11,124 nucleotides of DNA from Gammaproteobacteria bacterium (lineage in GTDB: Bacteria; Pseudomonadota; Alphaproteobacteria; UBA828), in assembly GCA_002714015.1 (NCBI GenBank), contig PAWF01000019.1, positions 22,482 through 33,605 of the forward strand, written 5' to 3'. Each line of letters starts with the position of its first letter. Positions within the stretch are counted from its first letter, which is position 1. Positions 1 through 7,075 of the stretch are shown here, one piece after another. The notes beneath the pieces were generated by a model. It was not told where the DNA came from. It ran no database searches and was given only the letters and a program-made list of their open reading frames with translations. Position numbers and translations under genes: made by a program.

Positions 1-967
1 CTAAAGCTAGCGCTAAACGATCTTTTCTAAATAAGTTATAAAGCGAGATTTTCTTTGTACAAGAAACCTGGACATAAGCACCAAGATGGTCTTGTAGGTT
101 TTGACCTACACTTGGATTCTCTTTAACTATAGGGATATCTAGTTTTCTCAATAAATGAGGACTACCTACTCCAGATAACTGTAAAATCTTTGGTGAATTA
201 ATTGTACCCGCACTAAGAATAACCTCCCTAGATGCCATAAATTTTATTATCTTATTATTGGCTTGATTACATTCTACTCCAATGGCCTTAGTATCCTCAA
301 AAATGATTTTAGACACATTTGTATTTGTTAGAATATGAATATTCTTACGTGATTTTATAGGCTTTAAATATGCTGTTGATGCACTAACCCTTCGACCTTT
401 GTAAATATTAAAGTCCTGTCTTCCAATACCTTCCTGGGTTTCACCATTTAAATCTGGATTTTGTTTGTAACCAGCAGAAACACATGCATTAAGAAATTTT
501 TTATATAGAGGATTATTAGACTTTGCAGTTGTAACTTTAAAGGGTCCCTTCTGATTATGGTAGTCACCATTTCTATCAAGATTTCCTTCCGATTTAAGGA
601 AATAAGGAAGAACATCCTTATAAGACCAGCCAGTAACCCCAGAAGAATCCCAACGATCAAAGTCACCACAATTACCCCTAATATGCATCATTCCGTTTAT
701 ACTAGATGTCCCGCCTAGCACTTTTCCTCTTGGCCATGGTATTTGCCGATGAGCTAAAGGTTCTCCTTCTTCAGCAACATAACCCCAGTTGGTTGGCGGA
801 TAGCTATAAGCTAACCCAGCCAGAATTGGTAGCTTCAGTATAGGATGCTTATCAGACCCGCCTGCCTCAATTAATAAAACTGAAAAACTAGCATTCTCGC
901 TCAAACGATTCGCAAGAACACAACCGGCTGTTCCTGCGCCAATTATTATAAAATCAAATGTGTCCAC
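1..967 (-). CDS. GMC-family FAD-dependent oxidoreductase (choline/alcohol dehydrogenase-like), C-terminus beyond window
   Basis: This encodes the N-terminal 322 residues of a glucose-methanol-choline (GMC) oxidoreductase, a family that oxidises alcohols to aldehydes or ketones using bound FAD. The start is a GTG at 967-965, preceded at 5 bases by a perfect AGGAGG (978-973). The FAD-binding motif GAGTAG lies at residues 10-15 and the ribose-binding Glu of LIEAGG at 34. GMC signature 1 (RGKVLGGTSSIN) spans residues 80-91, and signature 2 (GTINSPKILQLSGVG) lies near 254-268, followed by the typical VGQNLQDHLG at 287-296. GMC enzymes are usually about 530 residues, so roughly 60% is present. The C-terminal catalytic His region is outside the window, so intactness cannot be judged. 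It is transcribed divergently from the OYE-type operon across 70 bases. The family call is secure; the substrate is unknown, with an aliphatic or cyclic alcohol a reasonable guess. Confidence 0.93.
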   Translation of the reverse strand, partial: MDTFDFIIIGAGTAGCVLANRLSENASFSVLLIEAGGSDKHPILKLPILAGLAYSYPPTNWGYVAEEGEPLAHRQIPWPRGKVLGGTSSINGMMHIRGNCGDFDRWDSSGVTGWSYKDVLPYFLKSEGNLDRNGDYHNQKGPFKVTTAKSNNPLYKKFLNACVSAGYKQNPDLNGETQEGIGRQDFNIYKGRRVSASTAYLKPIKSRKNIHILTNTNVSKIIFEDTKAIGVECNQANNKIIKFMASREVILSAGTINSPKILQLSGVGSPHLLRKLDIPIVKENPSVGQNLQDHLGAYVQVSCTKKISLYNLFRKDRLALAL

Positions 968-1037
968 TTGCACCTCCTGTCAGCTAACCTTAACATCGGC
1001 AAACCGAGGCTTCTACAATGCCCGGAAGGGGGGGACA
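968..1037. promoter_or_regulatory. divergent intergenic control region (GMC gene / OYE-type operon)
   Basis: These 70 bases separate two divergent start codons, so promoters for both directions must lie in or near them. For the plus strand the best pair seen is TTGCAC (968-973), 17 bases, then TAACAT (991-996), which is weak. A short inverted repeat TCGG-CAAA-CCGA lies at 996-1007. A G-rich Shine-Dalgarno (AAGGGGGGG, 1026-1034) precedes the ATG at 1038. No regulator gene is next to this region, so the controlling factor is unknown. Confidence 0.35.
973..978 (-). promoter_or_regulatory. Shine-Dalgarno AGGAGG fixing the GTG start of the GMC gene
   Basis: On the minus strand a perfect AGGAGG sits 5 bases before GTG at 967-965. 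The first residues read from that GTG (VDTFDFIIIGAG) are a typical GMC N-terminus, with the FAD motif beginning at residue 10. This supports GTG over any ATG further in. Confidence 0.75.
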
Positions 1038-1038
1038 A
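1010..1038 (-). promoter_or_regulatory. possible sigma70-like promoter for the GMC gene
   Basis: On the minus strand TTGTCC (1038-1033) is followed after exactly 17 bases by TAGAAG (1015-1010). Each matches 4 of 6 consensus positions, and the pair would give a leader of roughly 35 bases before the GTG start. It overlaps the ribosome binding site and start codon of the divergent OYE-type gene, so the two genes may be co-regulated. The matches are mediocre and this is only a candidate. Confidence 0.25.
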
Positions 1039-2993
1039 TGAAAAAGCACAATAAATATCCAAACCTATTTGAGCCGATAAAAATAGGACAAACAATATTA
1101 AAAAACAGGTTTGTACATACGGCTACCGTAACTGGTTATGGCGCAGACACGTCACCAACGCCAAAACTCATTAATTATCATCAGACACTTGCTTCAAATG
1201 AAGTTGCAATGATAGTCACTGAACTAATGCCGGTTCATTCGACATCTATTGCAAATCCATTCTTGGTAAGTGCCTATGACACCAAAAATAGCAAGTTATT
1301 TTCCAAATGGGCAAGTGCAGTCTCTGATGAAGGTAGCCACTTGATAGGTCAAATCGGGCATGTGGGTCGCCAACAGCTCTGGAATCCCCTATCAACCCCT
1401 CTTAGTGCATCGGCAGAGCCTGACCCTTTAAGTTGGACTGTACCCCGCAAAATGAGCCTATCTGACATAAAAGATGTCATTAACGGTTTTATAGGTTCAG
1501 CACAGATTCTTCACGAAGCTGGATTTTCAGGTATAGAACTCCATGGAGCTCATGGATACCTTTTAACTCAGTTTATGTCTCCATTTTCCAATAAACGGAA
1601 AGATAGCTATGGAGGCAGTCTTAAAAAACGCCTTCGAATAATATATGAAATTTCACATAAAGTTCGTGATTTATGTGGTGAAAAATTTATTATTGGTCTG
1701 AAAATGCCTTGTGATGAAGGCGTAGAAGGTGGCATCGATAAAGAAGAGGCGGAAGAAATAGGTCGTATTGTTAATAACTCTATGCCTATTGATTACCTTT
1801 GCTTTAGTCAAGGTAACTTCTCACCGAGCCTTGAAGATCATCTGCCAGATATGAATTTTCCTAATCGACCCTTTCAAAGTATTCATGCTGATTTGAAACT
1901 AGCTCTACCTTCAATACCAATAATAACAGTTGGAAAGATTGAGTCTGCAGAAGCAGCTGAGAATATCATTAAAGAAAATAAGGCTGATTTAGTTGGTTTC
2001 AGTAGAGCCTTAATAAGCGACCCAGAATTTGTAGCTAAAGTAAAGCAAGACAATGAGTCCTCAATCCGCCCATGTATTTACTGTAATTTTTGTTGGGGTG
2101 AAATACATGCTGGACGTGGAATGAAGTGCATTCACAAAGCTGATAGACTTAATATTAGCAATACAAATATGATTAAAAATAAACCTAAAATAAAGAATCG
2201 AGTCCTAATAGTTGGAGGTGGCATAGCAGGAATGGAATCTGCAGCAAAGGCATCACAATATTTTTCTGAGGTGAATTTACTTTCAAACTCAGAAAACCTT
2301 GGGGGGAAGCTACAATGGGAAGCTTTACTTCCAGGTAGGTCTATAATTAATGATGAAATAAGTTTCAAAAAGAATCGGATCAGAGAACTTGGAGTTAAAG
2401 TTAAACACTGCAAGGTAACTCCAGAAATTATTTTTAACTTTGATCCAACTCACGTTGTGCTTGCATGTGGAGCAAGCTTTACATGGCCTACTTCGCTAAC
2501 AAAATCAAAAACTATAAAAAATATTGTCGAGGCAACTTACCCATTACTAGATAAAAATGCAGAATTAAAAGGAACGGCCGTAATATACGATCAAGATCAT
2601 ACAGCTGCCTGCTATGCAACAGCTGAGCTCCTTGCATCAAGATTTAGTAGAGTCATTATTTTAACTTCTAAGCCGACAATAGGCAGTAAAATTAACTATA
2701 TTTCTATGATTGGTGTTTTTAGGCGACTATTAAATCTTAATATTGAAATAATTCCTTTTTCGATTCCAACTAATTACGAAGGTAATATTCTAACCATCAA
2801 AAACCCAATCAACAAAAATATTAATCAGATCAATAATGTAACTTATTTTACATTTGCCACACCTAAAAAACCTAATAATGAGCTTCTGGAGCCAGTTGTT
2901 AATGCTGGTATAGAATGTACATTAGTGGGTGATTGTGACTCACCTCGGGGTCTAGCAGGGGCGATTAGTGACGGGTCTAAAATAACCGCTTAA
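1038..2993 (+). CDS. Old Yellow Enzyme / trimethylamine-dehydrogenase-like FMN, 4Fe-4S, FAD oxidoreductase (paralog 1)
   Basis: This 651-aa protein has the three-part plan of trimethylamine dehydrogenase and 2,4-dienoyl-CoA reductase. An FMN TIM barrel covers about residues 1-340, with HxGR at 108-111, HGAH at 169-172 and YGGS at 191-194. A 4Fe-4S loop follows (C346, C349, C352, C364), then an FAD/ADP-binding part with GGGIAG at 393-398 and a C-terminal GDC motif at 631-633. The cysteine spacing, CX2CX2CX11C, is closer to trimethylamine dehydrogenase than to FadH. The region of that enzyme's flavin-linking Cys30 has no Cys here, so FMN is probably non-covalent. The second nucleotide-binding motif (about 514-531) lacks GxGxxG, suggesting electrons may go to an acceptor such as ETF rather than through NAD(P)H (inference). 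The reading frame is open from a GTG at 960, but ATG 1038 has the G-rich ribosome site and begins the conserved domain. It is first in a probable three-gene operon. Possible roles are enone reduction or amine dehydrogenation/demethylation. Confidence 0.9.
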   Translation: MKKHNKYPNLFEPIKIGQTILKNRFVHTATVTGYGADTSPTPKLINYHQTLASNEVAMIVTELMPVHSTSIANPFLVSAYDTKNSKLFSKWASAVSDEGSHLIGQIGHVGRQQLWNPLSTPLSASAEPDPLSWTVPRKMSLSDIKDVINGFIGSAQILHEAGFSGIELHGAHGYLLTQFMSPFSNKRKDSYGGSLKKRLRIIYEISHKVRDLCGEKFIIGLKMPCDEGVEGGIDKEEAEEIGRIVNNSMPIDYLCFSQGNFSPSLEDHLPDMNFPNRPFQSIHADLKLALPSIPIITVGKIESAEAAENIIKENKADLVGFSRALISDPEFVAKVKQDNESSIRPCIYCNFCWGEIHAGRGMKCIHKADRLNISNTNMIKNKPKIKNRVLIVGGGIAGMESAAKASQYFSEVNLLSNSENLGGKLQWEALLPGRSIINDEISFKKNRIRELGVKVKHCKVTPEIIFNFDPTHVVLACGASFTWPTSLTKSKTIKNIVEATYPLLDKNAELKGTAVIYDQDHTAACYATAELLASRFSRVIILTSKPTIGSKINYISMIGVFRRLLNLNIEIIPFSIPTNYEGNILTIKNPINKNINQINNVTYFTFATPKKPNNELLEPVVNAGIECTLVGDCDSPRGLAGAISDGSKITA

Positions 2994-3006
2994 TATTCAA
3001 TATTAA
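2990..3006. repeat. 17-base AT-only palindrome between the two OYE-type genes
   Basis: TTAATATT (2990-2997) and AATATTAA (2999-3006) form a perfect 8-base inverted repeat around a single C. It overlaps the stop codon of the first OYE-type gene and lies 24 bases before the next start. With no T-run after it, and AT-only arms, it is unlikely to be an intrinsic terminator. It could be a protein-binding site or chance in AT-rich DNA. Confidence 0.45.
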
Positions 3007-3030
3007 TAAATTATGGGGGAATAGCAGCAA

Positions 3031-5073
3031 ATGAGTAATCTATCTAAACCAACAGCATTACAACGTGTTTGGGAACCGCTCACTATAGGCAATACACAAG
3101 TAAAAAATAGAATACTTATGACCGCAATGGGCGTTTTTTATGGTGAAGACAATCTACTCAGTGATAGGCATATAAACTACTACGAGGAACGAGCACGAGG
3201 GGGTGTTGGATTAATAATTACAGAGCAACAAGCTGGACATAAACTCAGCAAAGGTTCATTTTATGATGGATGTACAGCTTGGGAGGAACGTGTAATCCCC
3301 CAATATGCAAAACTTGCTGACGCTGTTCACAATCATGAAGGTCGTATTTTTGCACAATTATTTGCAGCTGGTGTTCATGATAAAGGTAATATGATCTTTG
3401 ATGAATGGCATCCCCTCTGGGGCGTATCGGATATACCTTCAATATTTCATAAAGAAGTTCCCCATATTGTAGATAAGAGTGATATTAAAGATCTACAGAG
3501 AGGTTTTGCTAAATCTGCTAAAAATGTAAAAATAGCGGGTTTAGACGGAGCAGAGTTACATGCAGCCCATAGCTATATGCTTGGTCAATTTCTTAGCCCT
3601 ACGTATAACAATAGAAAAGATGAATATGGGGGAACAAATGCAAAGCGCTGTCGCTTTATTTTAGAAACAGCTGAAACAATTAGAGAAACTGTGGGGTCGG
3701 ACTTTACATTAGGTGTTAGATTATCAGTTGAAGAACATTTAGGTTCTGCGGGCACTACCGCTGAGCAAGGCGAAGAACAAGTAGAAATATTTTCTAGAAG
3801 TGGTTTCTTTGATTTTATTAATATTTCAGCAGGGGGTTATCATACATTTGCAGCTGCAGTTCCACCAATGGGCAGCCCCAGCAAGATAAATTTGCCATTA
3901 GGTGCTGTTGCAAAACGTGTGGTTGGGAATAAGGCAAAAGTGTTTTTAGCAGGACGAGTAACAAATCTAAATGAAGCAGAAGAAATACTTACAGAAAATG
4001 CTGCTGACATGGTTGCCCTTACACGAGCTAATTTTGCAGACCCACATTTAGTAAATAAGACAAAAGAAGGACGAGAAACAGAAATCCGCAGATGCATTGG
4101 CGCTAATGAATGTATCTCTCGGATATTTGATCAACGCCCAGCAGCATGCTTAGTAAACCCTTCCACAGGAAGGGAGCGAACAAGTTTTTGGACACACACA
4201 AAAACAGAGCCCATATTGAATTCAAATAGAAAATCAATTGTTGTTGTTGGGGGAGGAATTGGAGGTCTTCACTTTGCAGCGACAGCTTCAGAACGAGGAC
4301 ATAAAATTAAAGTTTATGAAAAAACCTCACAAATTGGCGGTCATATACTTAACTATGCCTGTCTTGACGGAAAGGAACGTTGGCTTCACTTAATAGAAGA
4401 TGTGCAAAACCGTTGTTTGAAGAATGGAGTAGAAATTAAGTGTAATGTAAAACTTGATGAAGAAAAAATACTTGATATCGACCTAGATACATTAATTGTA
4501 GCGACTGGTGCAAAGTGGCGTAAGGACGGGAGAACACCATATCGACCAGGCTCAGAGTCGATTCCAGGACATAACCAAAATAATGTTTATGACATAGAAA
4601 CTGCATTGTCATTAATTTTAAAAGATAAAAATTCTATAGGGAAAAGTATAGTTATGGTTGATGAGAGTGGTGGATACCTAGCTCTTGCTGTTGCAAAAAT
4701 TCTTTTAGAGAACAAGACAGAAGTCTTTATGGTTACTCCAGAGCCAAGAGTTGGAAATGAAGCTTATAAAACATTAGAACTAATGAAGATAATGCCTGAA
4801 TTAGAGTCGCTTGGTATAAATATTTATACAGAAACCAATATAGAATCTATTGAGAAAAATAACATACTGCTGAGATCAATATGGGGAACGAAAACAAATA
4901 CAATTGAAAATATAGACTCAGTTATTTTTTCAACCTTTCGTGAGTCTAACAACAGTTTATTTTATTCCAAAAAACTGAATGATATTGACCGCAAGCTTAT
5001 AGGTGATGCAATGGCCCCAAGACGCCCAGCACAAGTAATATATGAAGCTGAGAAACTTGGACGTAATATATAG
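3031..5073 (+). CDS. Old Yellow Enzyme / trimethylamine-dehydrogenase-like oxidoreductase with atypical Fe-S loop (paralog 2)
   Basis: This 680-aa protein has the same domain order as its upstream neighbour. An FMN TIM barrel covers about residues 10-350, with HAAHSY at 177-182, QFLSP at 186-190 and YGG at 199-201. A cysteine loop follows at 355-373, then a dinucleotide fold with GGGIGG at 407-412 and a C-terminal GDA motif at 658-660. Two departures are visible. The loop reads C355, A358, C361, C373, so one of four usual cluster cysteines is Ala (codon GCT, 4102-4104). The usual HxGR of the flavin site is replaced by AAGV (112-115). The second nucleotide motif is non-canonical (DESGGY, 544-549), as in trimethylamine-dehydrogenase relatives that do not use NAD(P)H. 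A weak GGGGGA ribosome site (10-base spacing) precedes the ATG. The gene lies 37 bases after paralog 1 and 22 before the next gene. The family call is firm; the reaction is unknown. Confidence 0.9.
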   Translation: MSNLSKPTALQRVWEPLTIGNTQVKNRILMTAMGVFYGEDNLLSDRHINYYEERARGGVGLIITEQQAGHKLSKGSFYDGCTAWEERVIPQYAKLADAVHNHEGRIFAQLFAAGVHDKGNMIFDEWHPLWGVSDIPSIFHKEVPHIVDKSDIKDLQRGFAKSAKNVKIAGLDGAELHAAHSYMLGQFLSPTYNNRKDEYGGTNAKRCRFILETAETIRETVGSDFTLGVRLSVEEHLGSAGTTAEQGEEQVEIFSRSGFFDFINISAGGYHTFAAAVPPMGSPSKINLPLGAVAKRVVGNKAKVFLAGRVTNLNEAEEILTENAADMVALTRANFADPHLVNKTKEGRETEIRRCIGANECISRIFDQRPAACLVNPSTGRERTSFWTHTKTEPILNSNRKSIVVVGGGIGGLHFAATASERGHKIKVYEKTSQIGGHILNYACLDGKERWLHLIEDVQNRCLKNGVEIKCNVKLDEEKILDIDLDTLIVATGAKWRKDGRTPYRPGSESIPGHNQNNVYDIETALSLILKDKNSIGKSIVMVDESGGYLALAVAKILLENKTEVFMVTPEPRVGNEAYKTLELMKIMPELESLGINIYTETNIESIEKNNILLRSIWGTKTNTIENIDSVIFSTFRESNNSLFYSKKLNDIDRKLIGDAMAPRRPAQVIYEAEKLGRNI

Positions 5074-5095
5074 TTAACTTATTAGGAATGAAGAA

Positions 5096-6097
5096 ATGAA
5101 AGTCGGAATTTTCTTAACTACACAGTTTGAAGAAGGAGAGAATCTTACACAATCAATAGATTCAATCTTACAACAAGTAGAAGTAGCTAAAGTAGCAGGT
5201 CTAGACTCTGTTTGGGCAGGTCAACATTTTGCAACTGGACCAGTAAAAATGTTTCAAATGATGCCAATTCTATGCCGAATTGCTGCAATATCTGGCGAAA
5301 TGCAAATAGGTACTGCTATATCTTTACTAAGTATGCAAAGTCCTGTTCGCGTAGCAGAAGAAATATCAACTCTTGATTGGCTAACAAAAGGTAGAGTCAT
5401 TTTTGGTGCTGGTATTGGCTATAGAGATGATGAATTTGTTTCGACTGGACACCATAAATCAACAAGGGCAAAACGCTTTACCGAAGCTATTGAGCTTTTA
5501 AGACTTTGGTGGAAATCTGAAAAAGTTACTTTTCATGGTGACTTTTTCAATATGTCAGACATTGGTCCAAGCCTTCATCCATACCAAAAGAATGGACCAA
5601 AAATATGGATCGCGGGCGAAGTTGAAGCTTCAGTAAAACGTGCAGCAACTATCGGAGACGCATGGATCCCCTTACCTATCCCCGATAATCAGGAGCTCAT
5701 GAATAAGCTAAATTATTTTAAAGAACAGCGAAAGTTAGTAAAAAAAGAAAGCCCTTATGAGCAACCTCTCATGCGTGAAGTTTATATTTCAAGCAATGAT
5801 GAGGAGGCATACAAAGAAGTTTCACCTCACTTACTAAAAAAATATAAAACCTATGCATCATGGGGGCAGGAAGAAAGTTCAGATTCACTTGTATCTATTG
5901 AAGAAAATTTCAAATCGTTCTGCTCTAATAGATTTCTCATAGGTGGTCCTGAGTCTATTACAAAAGCCATGTTAGACTATAAACTAAATTTCGGAATTAC
6001 TCATCTAATCTGCCGTATTCAATGGCCAGGACTAAAACATGAGCAGGTAGAACGAAGCATTAAATTAATTGGAGAATGCGCTAAATTAATTAACTAA
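5096..6097 (+). CDS. LLM-class (luciferase-like) flavin-dependent oxidoreductase 1
   Basis: This 333-aa protein has the single TIM-barrel domain of the bacterial luciferase-like family, which uses reduced FMN (or F420 in some lineages) for monooxygenation or hydride transfer. Visible family features are the N-terminal strand MKVGIFL, GLDSVWAGQHF at 35-45, IGTAISLL at 71-78, the stretch LTKGRVIFGAGIGYRDDEF at 96-114, the barrel strand KIWIAGE, and a C-terminal GPESI segment followed by a strand typical of the family. Length is normal. The start ATG has an AGGA 8 bases upstream. It is the last gene of the plus-strand operon, 22 bases after the second OYE-type gene, and ends 5 bases from the stop codon of the convergent ABC ATPase gene. 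Alkanal, ketone or sulfur substrates are all possible. No flavin reductase is encoded in the window, so FMNH2 would have to come from elsewhere. Confidence 0.88.
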   Translation: MKVGIFLTTQFEEGENLTQSIDSILQQVEVAKVAGLDSVWAGQHFATGPVKMFQMMPILCRIAAISGEMQIGTAISLLSMQSPVRVAEEISTLDWLTKGRVIFGAGIGYRDDEFVSTGHHKSTRAKRFTEAIELLRLWWKSEKVTFHGDFFNMSDIGPSLHPYQKNGPKIWIAGEVEASVKRAATIGDAWIPLPIPDNQELMNKLNYFKEQRKLVKKESPYEQPLMREVYISSNDEEAYKEVSPHLLKKYKTYASWGQEESSDSLVSIEENFKSFCSNRFLIGGPESITKAMLDYKLNFGITHLICRIQWPGLKHEQVERSIKLIGECAKLIN

Positions 6098-6102
6098 AAA
6101 AT

Positions 6103-7056
6103 CTAATTTATATTATCCCAGTAAATACAACGCGAAAGATGATTTTCAGCAACTGCCAATAGGTCAGGAGTAACCCCATCGCATTTCTCCTGATGATAAG
6201 GGCATCGTCCCGCTAGAGGACATCCAGGCTTTGGATTGATTGCTGTCGGTATCTCGCCTTCTATAACGAAGGGATCTAATTTTTTGGATGGATCTGGGAA
6301 CAATACTGCGGACAGTAACGCCTTGCTGTAGGGGTGTTTTTGAGTTTCAAGAATAGCTTCAGTTGGAGCAACCTCAATGATGTGTCCTAAATACATGATA
6401 GCAACTCTATGACTAATTCTCGCTACAGATGTAAGGTCATGTGAAATGAATATAAAAGACGTACCTAACTCTGTTTGAATATCTTTTAAAACGTCTATTA
6501 ATTCTAATCGCGCTGAAGGATCAAGCATTGAGGTCGGCTCATCTAACACCACGAAGGCTGGCTTTGTAGCCAAAGCCCTCGCAATGCCAACTCTCTGCTG
6601 CTCACTAGCAGTTAGATCTGCAGGGTAATAATTTCCAACATCGGTCTCTAAACCAACTAGCTCCATCATTTCATCTACACGTTTCTGTCTAGCTTGCTTT
6701 TGTTCACCGTGTAAAAAAAGTGGCTCATTAATTACCTGAGTAACTGTTAAACGCGGGTTAAGTGATCCAAAAGGATCTTGAAAAACTAATTGCATTTCAG
6801 ATCTAAGTTTACGTAATTCCTTATCTTTAAGGTTTGTAATGTCAACCCCATTTAAAAATACCTTGCCTGTTGTCGGCTCAATTAGTCTCAAAACACATCG
6901 ACCAACAGTCGTTTTTCCTGATCCACTTTCTCCAACAAGACCAAGCGTCTCTCCCTTACCCAAAGTAAAGGAAACGTTATTGACTGCGTACAAATCCGCA
7001 TCTTTGCCTACATTGAATACCTTCGTAAGGTTTTCTACTTTTAAAATTTCAGACAT
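6103..7056 (-). CDS. ABC transporter ATP-binding protein, OppF/DppF (peptide/nickel) type, with variant signature motif
   Basis: This 317-aa cytoplasmic ATPase subunit should energise import through a dipeptide/oligopeptide-class permease. Walker A is GESGSGKTT at 42-50, the Q-loop is QDPFGSLNP at 93-101, Walker B ends in LDEP with D172 and E173, and the H-loop His is 206. The C-terminal extension typical of Opp/Dpp ATPases begins at HPYSKALLSAV and holds C279, C285, C292 and C310, the pattern that binds a 4Fe-4S cluster in some characterised members. The ABC signature is LTASE (148-152) instead of LSGGQ, although QQRVGIARAL after it is normal. An upstream TTG at 7092 is in frame, but ATG 7056 begins the conserved domain and lies 19 bases after the ligase stop. 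No permease, binding protein or second ATPase is present here, so its partners must be elsewhere. The substrate class (peptide or another small solute) is open. Confidence 0.9.
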   Translation of the reverse strand: MSEILKVENLTKVFNVGKDADLYAVNNVSFTLGKGETLGLVGESGSGKTTVGRCVLRLIEPTTGKVFLNGVDITNLKDKELRKLRSEMQLVFQDPFGSLNPRLTVTQVINEPLFLHGEQKQARQKRVDEMMELVGLETDVGNYYPADLTASEQQRVGIARALATKPAFVVLDEPTSMLDPSARLELIDVLKDIQTELGTSFIFISHDLTSVARISHRVAIMYLGHIIEVAPTEAILETQKHPYSKALLSAVLFPDPSKKLDPFVIEGEIPTAINPKPGCPLAGRCPYHQEKCDGVTPDLLAVAENHLSRCIYWDNIN

Positions 7057-7075
7057 CCCCAAACACCCAAATAAT

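Noticed and set aside
448..669. Minus-strand open frame of 73 codons with hydrophobic start
   Set aside because: It is a shadow in another frame of the GMC oxidoreductase, whose motifs run continuously through this stretch.
960..1037. In-frame GTG extension of the first OYE-type protein by 26 residues
   Set aside because: The extension overlaps the GMC start and Shine-Dalgarno on the other strand, looks unlike the family N-terminus, and ATG 1038 has a clear G-rich ribosome site.
4087..4155. Possible frameshift behind the missing cysteine of the second OYE-type protein
   Set aside because: The frame and flanking motifs (RRCIGANEC and CLVNPSTG) are in register, so this is a single-residue substitution rather than a shift.
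5088..5099. Three-codon minigene (ATG AAG AAA TGA) overlapping the start of luciferase-like gene 1
   Set aside because: It has no properly spaced ribosome site of its own, and such short frames are expected by chance in AT-rich DNA.
6061..6091. Direct repeat TAAATTAATT at 6061-6070 and 6082-6091
   Set aside because: It encodes two similar Lys-Leu-Ile stretches at the end of the luciferase-like protein and is best explained by codon bias.
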